Positions 37,707 to 47,096 are shown, counted from the first letter of the stretch. The stretch: 64,000 bases of DNA from Alphaproteobacteria bacterium (GCA_030424845.1 JAUHWC010000003.1:62001-126000), one strand, 5' to 3'. Translations and numbers: made by a program. Notes: a model not told the origin generated them from the sequence alone.

Positions 37707-37810
37707 GACAAGCCGGAAGCCGGACTTTCAGCGGTGCGGGCAAGCGGCGATGACGGTGTCATGCGGCTGGGCAGCGCAGGCTGATCGGGGATCTCTCCCC
37801 CGGGGCGTGG

Positions 37811-38548
37811 TCAGCGGCAGAAGGAACTGCCGTCGATCACGCCTTCGAGGTGGAAATGGTCGCGATGGGCGGCGTTGTATTCCGGCCCCAGGACCGTGTC
37901 AAAGCGGCGGCAGGCGCTGCGTTGCACGGTGCGCAGGAACTCGCGTTCCGCAGCGGTCCCGTTGCTCCAGTCTTCCGCAACGCTGATGCGGCGTCCGTCT
38001 TCGAGCACGAAACCGGCAATATCGATGGCACCGGCCGTTGCATGGGCGCTGCGGCGCGAGCTGCCCGCGACATTGCGGCAGGCATAGCTGCCCATGGTCT
38101 CGATCCGGGCGAGGGGAGAACCGAGCAACTGGCGTGCAGCGCGATCCACGCCATAGCGTGCCCAGGCGGCAAAGGCGGTGCCCACGCCGCACTGCACCGG
38201 GCCGATGTTGCTGATCGACATATTGGCGATGTCACCGCGCAGGGCGGCCATCTGCACCGTGCCGATGGTGCTGCAACCCTGGCCGGTATAGCTATCGGGC
38301 AGGGCGGTGAACTGGGCACCGGTGGCGCTCAGCTGGGCGAGGCATTGCCGGTCTTCCGGGGCAATTGCCACCGGCGGAGCGGAGGTGCCGAGCGAACCGG
38401 GCTGGGCGACAGGCGAACGGGGCGTGCTGCTGCCCGTGGTCATGGCATAGCGCGGCTGGGATGCGCCCTGCCGTGCGCCCGACTCGGGAACCAGGGTACA
38501 GCCTGACAGCAGGCCGGCGAGAATGAGGAGGAATGCGACGCGTTTCAT
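37811..38548 (-). CDS. Extensin-like lipoprotein
   Basis: A 245-residue lipoprotein (lipobox L-L-S-G-C, Cys ~17), a Ser/Pro linker, then an extensin-like C-terminal domain (~85-245) with CGVGTAFAAWARYGVDRAAR, SYACRNVAGSSRRSAHATAG, A-I-D-I-A-G-F, and GPEYNAAHRDHFHLEG. The H-A-T-x-x-A-I-D and H-R-D-H-F-H motifs resemble the zinc-binding site of DD-/LD-carboxypeptidase-like (MEROPS M15/VanY-type) proteins, so a peptidoglycan-related role is plausible, but catalysis is unproven. ATG 38548 is used. It is divergent from serC, and a CtrA-like half-site lies at 38572-38587. Confidence 0.82.
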   Translation of the reverse strand: MKRVAFLLILAGLLSGCTLVPESGARQGASQPRYAMTTGSSTPRSPVAQPGSLGTSAPPVAIAPEDRQCLAQLSATGAQFTALPDSYTGQGCSTIGTVQMAALRGDIANMSISNIGPVQCGVGTAFAAWARYGVDRAARQLLGSPLARIETMGSYACRNVAGSSRRSAHATAGAIDIAGFVLEDGRRISVAEDWSNGTAAEREFLRTVQRSACRRFDTVLGPEYNAAHRDHFHLEGVIDGSSFCR

Positions 38549-38705
38549 GCCCACAATTATCCCTAGATGTGGTTAACGAGTTGCTAATGCCCATGGTTAA
38601 AAACCGGCAAGTTGTTGCCGCGGCGGCAGAATTTTTCCGACCCTCAGGACATTCCCTTAACAGGCAGCCTCTGATCGCGCTTGACTTGGCGTTCAGGAAG
38701 TCTAG

Positions 38706-38766
38706 TGCCGCCGACGGGCCACGCGGTCCCAACGCCGCGCGTGCTCTCTGTAAGGAGAGAATACCA
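38706..38766 (+). promoter_or_regulatory. Candidate serC-type RNA leader
   Basis: Directly before serC lie two potential hairpins: GGGCC-ACGC-GG(T)CCC (38716-38730) and TCTCT/AGAGA (38745-38749 with 38756-38760). The Shine-Dalgarno AAGGAGAG is in the loop and 3' arm of the second. A two-hairpin serC motif with the ribosome-binding site in the last stem is described for alphaproteobacteria; this is a match by layout from memory, not by a covariance search. Confidence 0.5.
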
Positions 38767-39927
38767 ATGACTACACAACCCACGCTCCGTCCGGAGCGCC
38801 CCTTCTTTTCGTCCGGCCCCACCTGCAAGCCTCCCGGCTGGTCGCTCGAAAAGCTCGACACCAAAAGCCTCGGCCGTTCGCACCGCTCCAAATATGCCAA
38901 GGGGCGCCTGAAGTATGCGATCGACCTGACCAAGGAACTGCTTGGCATCCCTGACGATTACCTCGTCGGCATCATGCCGGGTTCCGACACGGGCGCTCTC
39001 GAATGCGCGATGTGGACCATGCTGGGCGCCCGCCCGGCCACCGTCGCCGCGTGGGAAAGCTTCGGCAACGTCTGGATCCAGGACGCGGTCAAGCAGCTGA
39101 AGCTGAAGGACCTGCAGGTCCTCGATGCCGACTACGGCGAAATTCCCGATCTGTCGCAGGTCCCGCAGGAAAACGATGTCGTCTTCACCTGGAACGGCAC
39201 TACCTCGGGCGCGAAGATCCCCAATACCGACTGGCTGGCTCCGGGCCGCGAAGGCCTGGCCATCAACGATGCGACCTCTGCCGTTTTCGCCATGGAAATG
39301 GATTGGGAAAAGCTCGATGCCACCACCTACAGCTGGCAGAAGGTGCTGGGCGGCGAAGCCCAGCACGGCATGCTGATCCTCAGCCCGAAGGCTGTAGAGC
39401 GCATCAACAGCTATGATCCCGAGTGGCCGCTGCCCAAGCTGTTCCGCATCAAGAAGAAGGGCAAGCTGGACACCTCGATCTTCGAGGGTGCCACGATCAA
39501 CACGCCCTCGATGCTGGCAACCGAAGACTATATCGCCGCTCTCGAGTGGGTGAAGTCGATCGGTGGCCGCCAGGCGATGTTCGCCCGTGCCGATGCCAAT
39601 GCCAAGATCGTCAAGGACTGGATCGAAGCTACGCCGTGGCTGCGCAACATGGTGCCGAACCCGGCCCAGCAGACCAACAGCGGCGTGTGCATGGTCTTCC
39701 AGGGCGAGTGGATCGACAGCCTGTCTCCCGAAGACCAGGCCAAGGTTCCGGGCAAGATCGCGTCCAAGCTCGAAGAGATGGACATCGGCTACGACTTCAA
39801 CGGCTATCGCGATGCCCCTCCGGGCCTGCGCATCTGGTGCGGTGGTTCGCTGGAAAGCGAAGACATCCGTCGCCTGCTGCCGTGGATCGAATGGGCTTAT
39901 GAAGAGCTCAAGGCCGGCAATCTCTGA
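38767..39927 (+). CDS. serC: Phosphoserine aminotransferase
   Basis: PLP enzyme converting 3-phosphohydroxypyruvate and glutamate to phosphoserine. The 386-residue protein is the alphaproteobacterial SerC type: RPFFSSGPTCKPPGWSLEKL, SLGRSHRSKYAKGRLKYAI, G-I-M-P-G-S-D-T-G-A-L-E, and the PLP Lys192 in YSWQKVLGGEAQHGMLIL. ATG 38767 follows AAGGAGAG. The frame is open upstream into the leader, but homology starts here. serA follows 122 bp later, and a hairpin lies between them. Confidence 0.95.
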   Translation: MTTQPTLRPERPFFSSGPTCKPPGWSLEKLDTKSLGRSHRSKYAKGRLKYAIDLTKELLGIPDDYLVGIMPGSDTGALECAMWTMLGARPATVAAWESFGNVWIQDAVKQLKLKDLQVLDADYGEIPDLSQVPQENDVVFTWNGTTSGAKIPNTDWLAPGREGLAINDATSAVFAMEMDWEKLDATTYSWQKVLGGEAQHGMLILSPKAVERINSYDPEWPLPKLFRIKKKGKLDTSIFEGATINTPSMLATEDYIAALEWVKSIGGRQAMFARADANAKIVKDWIEATPWLRNMVPNPAQQTNSGVCMVFQGEWIDSLSPEDQAKVPGKIASKLEEMDIGYDFNGYRDAPPGLRIWCGGSLESEDIRRLLPWIEWAYEELKAGNL

Positions 39928-39941
39928 TTGCCGATCGGTGT

Positions 39942-39963
39942 GCCCCGCCGCGTGAGGCGGGGC
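39942..39963 (+). terminator. GC-rich hairpin between serC and serA
   Basis: A perfect 8-bp stem GCCCCGCC/GGCGGGGC with a 6-nt loop, 14 nt after the serC stop. It has no T-run. It may attenuate read-through into serA or protect the serC message end. Confidence 0.5.
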
Positions 39964-40049
39964 GCTCCATCATCCCGTTTTTCCGACATTTTCACCGGTT
40001 GACGCCCGAAAACCGTTTTGCGCACCGGTAACACGAGGGGAGTTTTCCC

Positions 40050-41636
40050 ATGACGAAGCCCAAAGTACTCATCTCCGACAAGATGGACCCGAACGCCGCC
40101 AAGATCTTCGAAGAGCGCGGCTGCGAAGTCCACGTGAAGCCCGGCATGAGCAAGGAAGAGCTGATCGCCTGCATCGGCGAATATGAAGGCCTTGCCATCC
40201 GTTCCGCCACCAAGGTGACGGCAGATGTGCTGGAAGCAGCCACCAACCTGAAGGTCATCGGCCGCGCCGGTATCGGTGTCGACAACGTCGATATCCCCGC
40301 TGCCAGCGCCAAGGGCGTGGTGGTGATGAACACCCCGTTCGGCAATTCGATCACGACGGCCGAACACGCCATCGCCATGATGTTCGCGCTCGCTCGCCAG
40401 ATCCCGGCTGCCAACGAACGCACCCAGAAGGGCGAATGGCCCAAGAACGATTTCATGGGCGTGGAAGTCACTGGCAAGACGCTGGGCCTGATCGGTGCCG
40501 GCAACATCGGCGGCATCGTGGCCAGCCGCGCTCTGGGCCTGAAGATGAAGGTCGTCGCCTATGACCCGTTCCTGACTCCGGAACGCGCCGTGGAAATGGG
40601 CGTGGAGAAGGTGGACCTGGGTGCGCTGGTCACCCGCGCGGACTTCATCACGCTGCACACCCCGCTGACTGACGAGACGCGCAACATCCTCTCGCGCGAG
40701 CGTCTGGAGCAGACCAAGAAGGGCGTGCGCATCATCAACTGCGCCCGTGGCGGCCTGATCGACGAGGTGGCCCTGAAGGACGGCCTTGATTCCGGCCACA
40801 TCGCCGGTGCCGCGCTCGACGTGTTCGAGAGCGAACCGCCGGCCAAGGACCACCCGCTGTTCGGCACGCCGAACTTCATCTGCACCCCGCACCTTGGCGC
40901 TTCGACCACCGAGGCACAGGTCAACGTGGCGCTGCAGGTGGCAGACCAGATCAGCGATTTCCTGCTGACCGGCGGTGTCACCAATGCGCTCAACATGCCT
41001 TCGCTGTCGGCGGAGGAAGCTCCCAAGCTGAAGCCCTACATGGCGCTGGCTGAAAAGCTGGGGTCGCTGGTCGGCCAGCTGGCCCATGGCGAACTGCCCA
41101 AGATCAGCATCGAAACCGAAGGCGCTGCCGCCCAGCTCAACCAGAAGCCGATCGTTGGCGCGGTGCTTGCCGGCCTGATGAAGCGCTATTCCTCCAGCGT
41201 GAACATGGTCAACGCGCCGTTCCTCGCCAAGGAGCGCGGCATCGAAGTCCGCGAAATCCGCAACGAGAAGCGCGGCGTGTACCAGACGCTGGTGCGTGTC
41301 ACCGTGGAAACCAGCCAGGGCAACCGCTCCGTCGCCGGCACGCTGTTCGCTGACGGTGCGCCGCGCCTTGTCGAGATCTTCGGCATCGGCATCGAGGCAG
41401 ACCTCGATGGCTACATGCTCTACGTCGTCAACCAGGACGCGCCGGGCTTCATCGGTCGCATGGGCTCGCTGCTGGGTGAAGCCGGCATCAACATCGGCAC
41501 CTTCCACCTCGGCCGCCGCGAAGCCGGTGGCGAAGCCGTGGTCCTGCTGAGCGTTGACCAGGCGATCCCGGCCGACATCGTCTCCAAGGCGCAGAGCCTT
41601 GAAGGCGTGAAGATGGTGAAGGCCCTGTCCTTCTGA
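40050..41636 (+). CDS. serA: D-3-phosphoglycerate dehydrogenase
   Basis: First committed step of serine synthesis, oxidising 3-phosphoglycerate with NAD. The 528-residue length marks the long SerA type. Motifs: VIGRAGIGVDNVDIPAA, the NAD site LGLIGAGNIGGIVASRALGL, catalytic Arg in INCARGGLIDE, Glu, and His in FICTPHLGASTTEAQ; then the ASB domain (~315-450) and a C-terminal ACT domain (~455-528; Y-V-V-N-Q-D-A-P-G-F-I-G-R-M) for allosteric control by serine. It starts with a GAGGGGAG site. hisZ begins within 30 bp of its stop. Confidence 0.96.
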   Translation: MTKPKVLISDKMDPNAAKIFEERGCEVHVKPGMSKEELIACIGEYEGLAIRSATKVTADVLEAATNLKVIGRAGIGVDNVDIPAASAKGVVVMNTPFGNSITTAEHAIAMMFALARQIPAANERTQKGEWPKNDFMGVEVTGKTLGLIGAGNIGGIVASRALGLKMKVVAYDPFLTPERAVEMGVEKVDLGALVTRADFITLHTPLTDETRNILSRERLEQTKKGVRIINCARGGLIDEVALKDGLDSGHIAGAALDVFESEPPAKDHPLFGTPNFICTPHLGASTTEAQVNVALQVADQISDFLLTGGVTNALNMPSLSAEEAPKLKPYMALAEKLGSLVGQLAHGELPKISIETEGAAAQLNQKPIVGAVLAGLMKRYSSSVNMVNAPFLAKERGIEVREIRNEKRGVYQTLVRVTVETSQGNRSVAGTLFADGAPRLVEIFGIGIEADLDGYMLYVVNQDAPGFIGRMGSLLGEAGINIGTFHLGRREAGGEAVVLLSVDQAIPADIVSKAQSLEGVKMVKALSF

Positions 41637-41664
41637 TCACGAAATGGCTAGGGGGCAGCAGGTT

Positions 41665-42777
41665 ATGAACGATCCGACGTCAGATCTGCTGCCCGAAGGC
41701 CTTGAAGACCGCTTGCCGCAAAGCGCGGCCGCGGCTGCCCGTATCGAACGCGATGTCATGGGCGTGATGGGCGCGCACGGCTTTGACCGTGTGCGCCCGC
41801 CGCTGGTCGAGTTCGAGAAGAGCATGGCACAGCGCATGGACGGCCTGCGCACGCGCGACATGTTCCGTTTCGTCGATCCCAAGAGCCTGCGCACGCTGGC
41901 CTTGCGTTCGGACATCACCGCGCAGGTCGGCCGCATCGCCGCTACCGGGCTAGGCAAGGCACCGCGCCCGCTGCGCCTGTGCTATTCGGGACAGGTGATG
42001 AAGATCACCGGCGACCAGCTCGATCCCCGGCGCGAGAACCTGCAGATCGGCGCCGAGCTGATCGGCAGCGACAGTGCTGCCGCCGCTGGCGAGATGGTGG
42101 ACCTTGCGATCACCGCGCTGGAAACTGCTGGGGCAACCGGCATTTCGGTTGACTTCACCCTGCCTGACCTGGTCGACACGCTGGCTTCCAGCACTTTCCC
42201 GCTGGCAGAGGACAAGCGCGATGCCGTGCGGCGCGAGCTTGATGCCAAGGATGCCGGCGGTCTCAAGCAGGCCGGGGGCGAGGCCTACCTGCCGCTGCTT
42301 TTCGCTACTGGCGAGTTCGAGGAAGCTGCGGCCAAGCTGGCAGCCATTGCTGACGATGGTGCCTTGGCAACCCGCATCGAGGGCCTGCGCGCCATTGCAT
42401 CCCGTGTGGCCGGTCGCGCGCGGCTGACGCTGGATCCCTCCGAACGCCACGGCTTCGAATACCAGAGCTGGTTCGGCTTCACCCTCTATGCCGAAGGCGT
42501 GCGCGGCGCGCTGGGTCGTGGCGGCACTTACCTGATCGGCGGCAGTCACGAGCCTGCGACGGGCTTCTCGCTCTACCCGGAAGAGCTGGTGGAAGCGGTT
42601 AAGGCGGATGAAGACCTCGGCGCCAGGCTGTTCCTGCCGCTCGGCCATGACCGCGCTGCCGCGCGACTGATGCGCGAGGACGGCTGGCGCACGGTGGAGG
42701 CACTTTCCGAAACCGATGATGCGGCCACGCTGGGTTGCAGCCACGTGCTCGACGGGACGCAAGCCAGGAAGCTCTAG
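41665..42777 (+). CDS. hisZ: ATP phosphoribosyltransferase regulatory subunit
   Basis: A histidyl-tRNA-synthetase paralogue that activates the short-form HisG in histidine synthesis. The ~370-residue protein has the class II core: LLPEGLEDRLPQSAAAAARI, VRPPLVEFEKSMAQRMDG, FRFVDPKSLRTLALRSDITA (motif 2 like), G-A-E-L-I-G-S-D, and GGTYLIGGSHEPATGFSLYP. There is no anticodon-binding domain, which separates it from HisS. ATG 41665 is preferred (GCAGG upstream and fits the family N terminus); ATG 41644 adds seven residues. It closely follows serA. hisG is not in the window. Confidence 0.9.
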   Translation: MNDPTSDLLPEGLEDRLPQSAAAAARIERDVMGVMGAHGFDRVRPPLVEFEKSMAQRMDGLRTRDMFRFVDPKSLRTLALRSDITAQVGRIAATGLGKAPRPLRLCYSGQVMKITGDQLDPRRENLQIGAELIGSDSAAAAGEMVDLAITALETAGATGISVDFTLPDLVDTLASSTFPLAEDKRDAVRRELDAKDAGGLKQAGGEAYLPLLFATGEFEEAAAKLAAIADDGALATRIEGLRAIASRVAGRARLTLDPSERHGFEYQSWFGFTLYAEGVRGALGRGGTYLIGGSHEPATGFSLYPEELVEAVKADEDLGARLFLPLGHDRAAARLMREDGWRTVEALSETDDAATLGCSHVLDGTQARKL

Positions 42778-42778
42778 C

Positions 42779-43387
42779 TCAGCCTTCGGGCTGCCACAGC
42801 TCGTGCTTGGCCATCACCTTGCCGAATATGTCCGATGCGAGCCATTGCGCCAGCCATTGCTGTAGCGCGGGACAGGGCTGCGCGTCGAACCATTCACGGT
42901 CAGTATTCGCGAACTGGCGGATGAAGGGCATGATCGCGGCATCGGTGAACCCCCGCATCTCGCCTGACAGGAAGGGCTGCGATTGCAGCTGCGTCTCGAG
43001 CACCTTCAGCTGGTCCAGGCAAGCGGAGCGATGTTTAATCGGGTGGGCATCGTCGTACCTGTTCGGGTATTTGTAACGGTCGAGGTGGTGCTTGAACGGT
43101 CCGTCATTGGCAGCGATCAGGCCATCGTCCTTGCGCGCAAGCCAGCCTTCCGGATCGTTCTGCCCAAGCGCCCAGAGCATCACGTCGAGGCTTTCCTCCA
43201 GCACCGTGCCATCGGGCAGCAGGACAACCGGAACCGTGCCCTTTGGCGAGATTTCCAGCATGTGCGCGGGCTTTTCGCGCAGCAGGATCTCGCGATGTTC
43301 GATCTCCACCCCGCTCACCTGCAAGGCCAGCCGCGCCCGCATGGCATAGGGGCAGCGGCGAAAGCTGTAGAGTATCGGTTCAGCCAT
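42779..43387 (-). CDS. Glutathione S-transferase family protein
   Basis: A 202-residue GST with a glutaredoxin-like start: [20 protein letters not shown] has a single Cys (C-P-Y-A) in the place of the activating residue, then [20 protein letters not shown] with the cis-Pro and E-S motifs, and a helical C-terminal half. The CPYA motif is typical of omega/zeta-like or glutaredoxin-2-like GSTs that deglutathionylate. The start at 43387 overlaps the end of trhO by 8 nt, so the two are coupled; homology does not extend into the longer open frame upstream. Confidence 0.85.
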   Translation of the reverse strand: MAEPILYSFRRCPYAMRARLALQVSGVEIEHREILLREKPAHMLEISPKGTVPVVLLPDGTVLEESLDVMLWALGQNDPEGWLARKDDGLIAANDGPFKHHLDRYKYPNRYDDAHPIKHRSACLDQLKVLETQLQSQPFLSGEMRGFTDAAIMPFIRQFANTDREWFDAQPCPALQQWLAQWLASDIFGKVMAKHELWQPEG

Positions 43388-44396
43388 GGTCCTGTGCAGC
43401 GGCGGCCTTTCTTGCGGCCTCCTTGGCGGCCAGCTTTTCGGCCTTGCGCTGGGCCCTGATCTCTTCCTGCGAGATTCCCACGTGCTGCTCGCCGCGCTGG
43501 CGGGCGAGGCGCGCCTGTTTCTGCCGCTCGGCAGAGCGGGCGCGCTGTTCGGGCGTGCGGTCGGTATGGCAATGCGGGCAGGATACGCCGTCCTCATATT
43601 CGGGGGCGGAAAGTTCTTCCTGCGTCAGCGGATGGCGGCAGGCGCGGCACAGCGCATAGTCGCCTTGCTTCAGGCCGTGGCCCACGCTTACCCGCTCGTC
43701 GAAAACGAAGCATTCGCCCCGCCACATGCTCTCTTCCTCGGGCACCTCCTCAAGGTATTTGAGGATGCCGCCCTTCAGGTGGAACACGTCCTCCACGCCT
43801 TCCGCCTTGAGGAAGGCGGTGGACTTCTCGCAGCGGATACCGCCGGTGCAGAACATCGCCACCTTGGGCTTGTTGGTATTGCCCAGCAGCTTGCCGCGCT
43901 GCTGGCGGAACCACGCCGGAAAATCGCGGAAGGTGGGCGTCTTCGGATCAATCGCGCCTTCGAAAGTGCCGATGGCGACCTCGTAATCATTGCGGGTGTC
44001 GATCACGATGGTGTCAGGATCGGAAATCAGCGCGTTCCAGTCCTGCGGATCGACATAGGTGCCGACCATGCTGGTGGGATCGATCCCCTCGACCCCCATG
44101 GTGACGATTTCCTTCTTCAGGCGCACCTTCATGCGCAGGAAGGGCATTTCGGCAGCGCGGCCGAACTTGACCTCGATATCGGCACATCCGGGAATGGAGC
44201 GGACATGTTCCAGGACCCTGGCGATTGCGGCGTCGCTGCCGGCGATGGTGCCGTTCAGCCCTTCATGCGCCACCAGCAGCGTGCCCATTGTTCCTGCTTC
44301 CTCGCATGCGGCAAGCAGGGGGGCGCGCACCGCTTCAAGGTCATCGAAGCGGGTGAACTGGTAGAGCGCGGCAACGCAGTATGGCTGGTCTGTCAT
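43380..44396 (-). CDS. trhO: tRNA uridine(34) hydroxylase (rhodanese-fold, TrhO/YceA)
   Basis: Oxygen-dependent hydroxylation of U34 in tRNAs, the first step towards cmo5U/mcmo5U. The 338-residue protein has the N-terminal YceA domain ([19 protein letters not shown]), [20 protein letters not shown], and a rhodanese domain with the active loop [20 protein letters not shown]. The loop Cys is intact. A C-terminal zinc-ribbon-like segment (C-R-A-C-R-H ... C-P-H-C-H) and a Lys/Arg/Ala-rich tail follow. It is first of a two-gene unit with the GST. Confidence 0.92.
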   Translation of the reverse strand: MTDQPYCVAALYQFTRFDDLEAVRAPLLAACEEAGTMGTLLVAHEGLNGTIAGSDAAIARVLEHVRSIPGCADIEVKFGRAAEMPFLRMKVRLKKEIVTMGVEGIDPTSMVGTYVDPQDWNALISDPDTIVIDTRNDYEVAIGTFEGAIDPKTPTFRDFPAWFRQQRGKLLGNTNKPKVAMFCTGGIRCEKSTAFLKAEGVEDVFHLKGGILKYLEEVPEEESMWRGECFVFDERVSVGHGLKQGDYALCRACRHPLTQEELSAPEYEDGVSCPHCHTDRTPEQRARSAERQKQARLARQRGEQHVGISQEEIRAQRKAEKLAAKEAARKAAAAQDHG

Positions 44397-44716
44397 AGCG
44401 GTGCGGCATGTAGCATGATGGCGGCAGATTCATAGGGCTGCGCATGGTTTCCTACCGCGTTGCAAGCCTGGCAGCAGAGGGGCATGAGCCTTGTGATCTG
44501 CCCGCACTGCACCCCTGAACAGCGTCCGAAATGGGGCAGGGATAATTTCTGCCCCGGAACTGTGTTCCATGTGTTCCATGCCCCGCTTGACTCAGCCGCC
44601 CGTCGCGCTCTAACCCGCGCCGCGAAACGGAGCGTATCGCTCCCGGTGTCCCATCCGTTCGCCGAGTCCTGTCGAAGGGCGTCCAGGATCCACCCGGCAG
44701 GTGGAGGAGTATAAGC
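44397..44716. other. 320-bp gap before purA with short repeats
   Basis: No convincing gene. GTGTTCCAT is repeated in tandem at 44562-44579. At 44657-44680 there is a stretch beginning GTTCGCCGAGTCC and ending TGTCGAAGGGC, which resembles the dispersed palindromic element often seen between genes in sphingomonads (TTCG...CGAA arms). The last ~15 bp hold the purA ribosome-binding site, GGTGGAGGAG. An 84-codon plus-strand open frame spans the gap but covers these repeats and looks non-coding. Confidence 0.5.
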
Positions 44717-46006
44717 ATGGCCAATGTCACTGTAATCGGCGCCCAGTGGGGCGATGAAGGCAAAGGCAAGATCGTCGATTGGCTCGCGGCACGGGCAGAC
44801 GTGGTCGTGCGTTTCCAGGGCGGGCACAATGCCGGCCACACGCTGGTGGTGGGTGACAAGACCTACAAGCTCTCGCTGCTGCCATCGGGCATCGTCACCG
44901 GCACGCTGTCGCTTGTCGGCAATGGCGTGGTGCTCGATCCCTGGGCCTTGCGTGACGAAATCACCCGCATCGAAGGGCAGGGCGTGTCGATCACGCCTGC
45001 AAATTTCGGCATTGCGGACAACTGCCCGCTGATCCTGCCGCTGCATCGCGACCTTGACGGCCTGCGCGAAAATGCCGCCGGCAAGGGCAAGATCGGCACC
45101 ACCGGTCGCGGTATCGGCCCGGCCTATGAAGACAAGGTGGGCCGCCGCGCCATCCGCGTGTGTGACCTTGCGCATCTTGACGAGCTTGAGCCGCAGCTCG
45201 ATCGCCTGTGCGCGCATCACGATGCGCTGCGCGCCGGTTTCGGCGAAGCGCCGGTGGATCGCGCCGCGCTGCTTGCCGAGTTGCGCGAGATCGCACCCTT
45301 TGTGCTGCAATTCGCCCAGCCGGTGTGGAAGCGCCTCAACGAACAGAAGAAGGCTGGTGCCAGGATCCTGTTCGAAGGCGCGCAGGGCGTGCTGCTCGAT
45401 GTCGATCACGGCACCTATCCCTTCGTCACCAGCTCCAACACCGTCAGCGGCACCGTGGCCAGCGGCTCCGGCCTCGGCCCGGGATCGGCAGGCTTCGTGC
45501 TGGGGATCGTCAAGGCCTACACCACCCGCGTCGGTTCCGGCCCCTTCCCGACCGAGCTGGAGGACGAGACCGGCCAGCGCCTGGGTGAGAGGGGCCATGA
45601 ATTCGGCACCGTCACCGCGCGCAAGCGCCGCTGCGGCTGGTTCGATGCCACGCTGGTCAAGCAGACCTGCGCCATTTCCGGTGTCACCGGCATCGCGCTG
45701 ACCAAGATCGACGTGCTCGACGGGTTCGAGACGATCAAGATCTGCACCGGCTACATGCTCGATGGCGAGGAAATCGACTACCTGCCCGCCAATGCGCAGG
45801 ACCAGGCCCGTTGCACGCCGGTCTATGAAGAGATGGACGGCTGGGAAGGCACCACCGTGGGCGCACGCAGCTGGGCCGATCTTCCGGCGCAGGCGATCAA
45901 GTATATCCGCCGCATCGAGGAACTGATCGAGTGCCCGGTCGCGAGCGTTTCGACCAGCCCGGAGCGGGAGGACACGATCCTCGTGCGCGATCCCTTTGCG
46001 GACTGA
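44717..46006 (+). CDS. purA: Adenylosuccinate synthetase
   Basis: Joins IMP and aspartate with GTP to adenylosuccinate in AMP synthesis. The 429-residue protein carries all hallmarks: the P-loop [19 protein letters not shown] (Asp13 and Lys16-equivalent), the QGGHNAGHT-like [10 protein letters not shown], the [20 protein letters not shown] loop, [20 protein letters not shown] and GSGPFPTEL. It stands alone with a strong GGAGGAG site. A MarR-type gene with its own LexA-box promoter follows after 85 bp. Confidence 0.97.
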   Translation: MANVTVIGAQWGDEGKGKIVDWLAARADVVVRFQGGHNAGHTLVVGDKTYKLSLLPSGIVTGTLSLVGNGVVLDPWALRDEITRIEGQGVSITPANFGIADNCPLILPLHRDLDGLRENAAGKGKIGTTGRGIGPAYEDKVGRRAIRVCDLAHLDELEPQLDRLCAHHDALRAGFGEAPVDRAALLAELREIAPFVLQFAQPVWKRLNEQKKAGARILFEGAQGVLLDVDHGTYPFVTSSNTVSGTVASGSGLGPGSAGFVLGIVKAYTTRVGSGPFPTELEDETGQRLGERGHEFGTVTARKRRCGWFDATLVKQTCAISGVTGIALTKIDVLDGFETIKICTGYMLDGEEIDYLPANAQDQARCTPVYEEMDGWEGTTVGARSWADLPAQAIKYIRRIEELIECPVASVSTSPEREDTILVRDPFAD

Positions 46007-46021
46007 TATCACACGACATTC

Positions 46022-46054
46022 TTGACACGATCTCTTTTTGTTCTCATCCTGTTC
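46022..46054 (+). promoter_or_regulatory. Promoter with perfect alphaproteobacterial LexA box
   Basis: A TTGACA -35 element (46022-46027) is followed by GTTC-N7-GTTC at 46040-46054, an exact match to the alphaproteobacterial SOS box. The box covers where the -10 element should lie (17-nt spacing ends at 46044), so LexA would block RNA polymerase. The MarR-type gene starts 37 bp later. Confidence 0.8.
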
Positions 46055-46091
46055 CGATTCTTGTGGGATTGCGAATCAGGAGTTGGGGACG

Positions 46092-47072
46092 ATGGGGCAG
46101 GTCGATTTCGCCTATGACACGCTGGCCGGCGCGGTGGGTGTCGCGCCTTCCGTCTCGATTTTTGCCGATCGGGAGGATCTGCGCCAACAGATGCGCGGGG
46201 ATGCAGCAGCTGCCGGCATGAGCTTGCGCGAATGTGCCGGGCTCGATGCGCTTCTCGGAGACAATCCGCGTCCGCTGGGTGAAGCGGTACTGATCGATTG
46301 CCCGATGCCCGATTGCGCCACCGTGGCGGCGCTCTCGCGAATAGACGAGCGGGTGCTGCGTTCAGGCGCGCAGCTTGTGGTGTCCACCAGCGTTGACGGG
46401 CTGGATGATGTCTTTGCTTGCCTCTCGCAATGCCAGCCGCAGATCCTCGTCAATCCGCACCGGGCAGACCGGATCATCGCCCTTGGCCGCCTGCTGTCCG
46501 TCGTTCCCAACACGCGGCTGCGCGAACTCTCGGAGGAAGACCGGCTTACCCTGCTGCGCCTCACCGAACAGGTGAACCAGATTGCCGAGAAGCTGGAGCG
46601 GCTGGGTGATGGTGAGGATGGCGGCGCGGTGCGCAGTCCCGCCCATGCCTTCCGCTTTGGCGAGGAGGCTGGTGGCACGCTTCGCCAGCCGGGTGACCGG
46701 CTCGTGCGATCGACCCGTCCGCCGTTGCCCGATCCGCGGCTCGTGCGGCGCATAATCCACCAGCGGCAGTTGCGCGCGCGCTTCTTCGACGGAGAACTGT
46801 TCGCCGATCCGGCATGGGACATGCTGCTCGACCTGACGGCTGCGCGCGTCGAACACACCCGCGTGTCCGTGACCTCGCTGTGCATCGCCTCGGGTGTTCC
46901 GCCCACCACGGCACTGCGCTGGATCAGCCAGATGACCGATGCGGGCCTGCTTGAACGGGTGGAGGATGAAACCGATCGTCGCCGTGCCTTCATCCAGCTG
47001 ACGGACAAGGCAACCGATGCCATGGCCCGCTACTTTGACGAACTGGGCAAGAGCGCGGCTGCACTGGTCTAG
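46092..47072 (+). CDS. MarR-type winged-helix protein, probably SOS-regulated
   Basis: A 326-residue protein. Residues ~1-150 look like a degenerate receiver-type Rossmann domain (SVSIFADREDLRQQMRGDAA; LVVSTSVDGLDDVFACLSQC). A spacer with possible coiled coil follows (LTLLRLTEQVNQIAEKLERL), and residues ~215-326 form a winged helix (VTSLCIASGVPPTTALRWIS; LLERVEDETDRRRAFIQLT) of the MarR/DprA-like type. ATG 46092 is chosen for its GGAGTTGGGG site; the upstream frame contains the promoter. A perfect LexA box precedes it, so DNA damage should induce it. Targets are unknown. Confidence 0.75.
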   Translation: MGQVDFAYDTLAGAVGVAPSVSIFADREDLRQQMRGDAAAAGMSLRECAGLDALLGDNPRPLGEAVLIDCPMPDCATVAALSRIDERVLRSGAQLVVSTSVDGLDDVFACLSQCQPQILVNPHRADRIIALGRLLSVVPNTRLRELSEEDRLTLLRLTEQVNQIAEKLERLGDGEDGGAVRSPAHAFRFGEEAGGTLRQPGDRLVRSTRPPLPDPRLVRRIIHQRQLRARFFDGELFADPAWDMLLDLTAARVEHTRVSVTSLCIASGVPPTTALRWISQMTDAGLLERVEDETDRRRAFIQLTDKATDAMARYFDELGKSAAALV

Positions 47073-47096
47073 CGCTGCCCGCTTCGTGCAGGCAGG

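Noticed and set aside
37707-37810. Gap between the FixJ/LuxR and extensin-like genes searched for a small gene or terminator
   Set aside because: No start with ribosome-binding site and no clear stem with T-run found.
39897-41507. Minus-strand open frame opposite serA
   Set aside because: His/Asp/Val-rich antisense shadow; serA is intact and full length.
44460-44714. 84-codon plus-strand frame before purA
   Set aside because: It spans a tandem repeat and a palindromic repeat, and its end is the purA ribosome-binding site; no homology pattern is visible.
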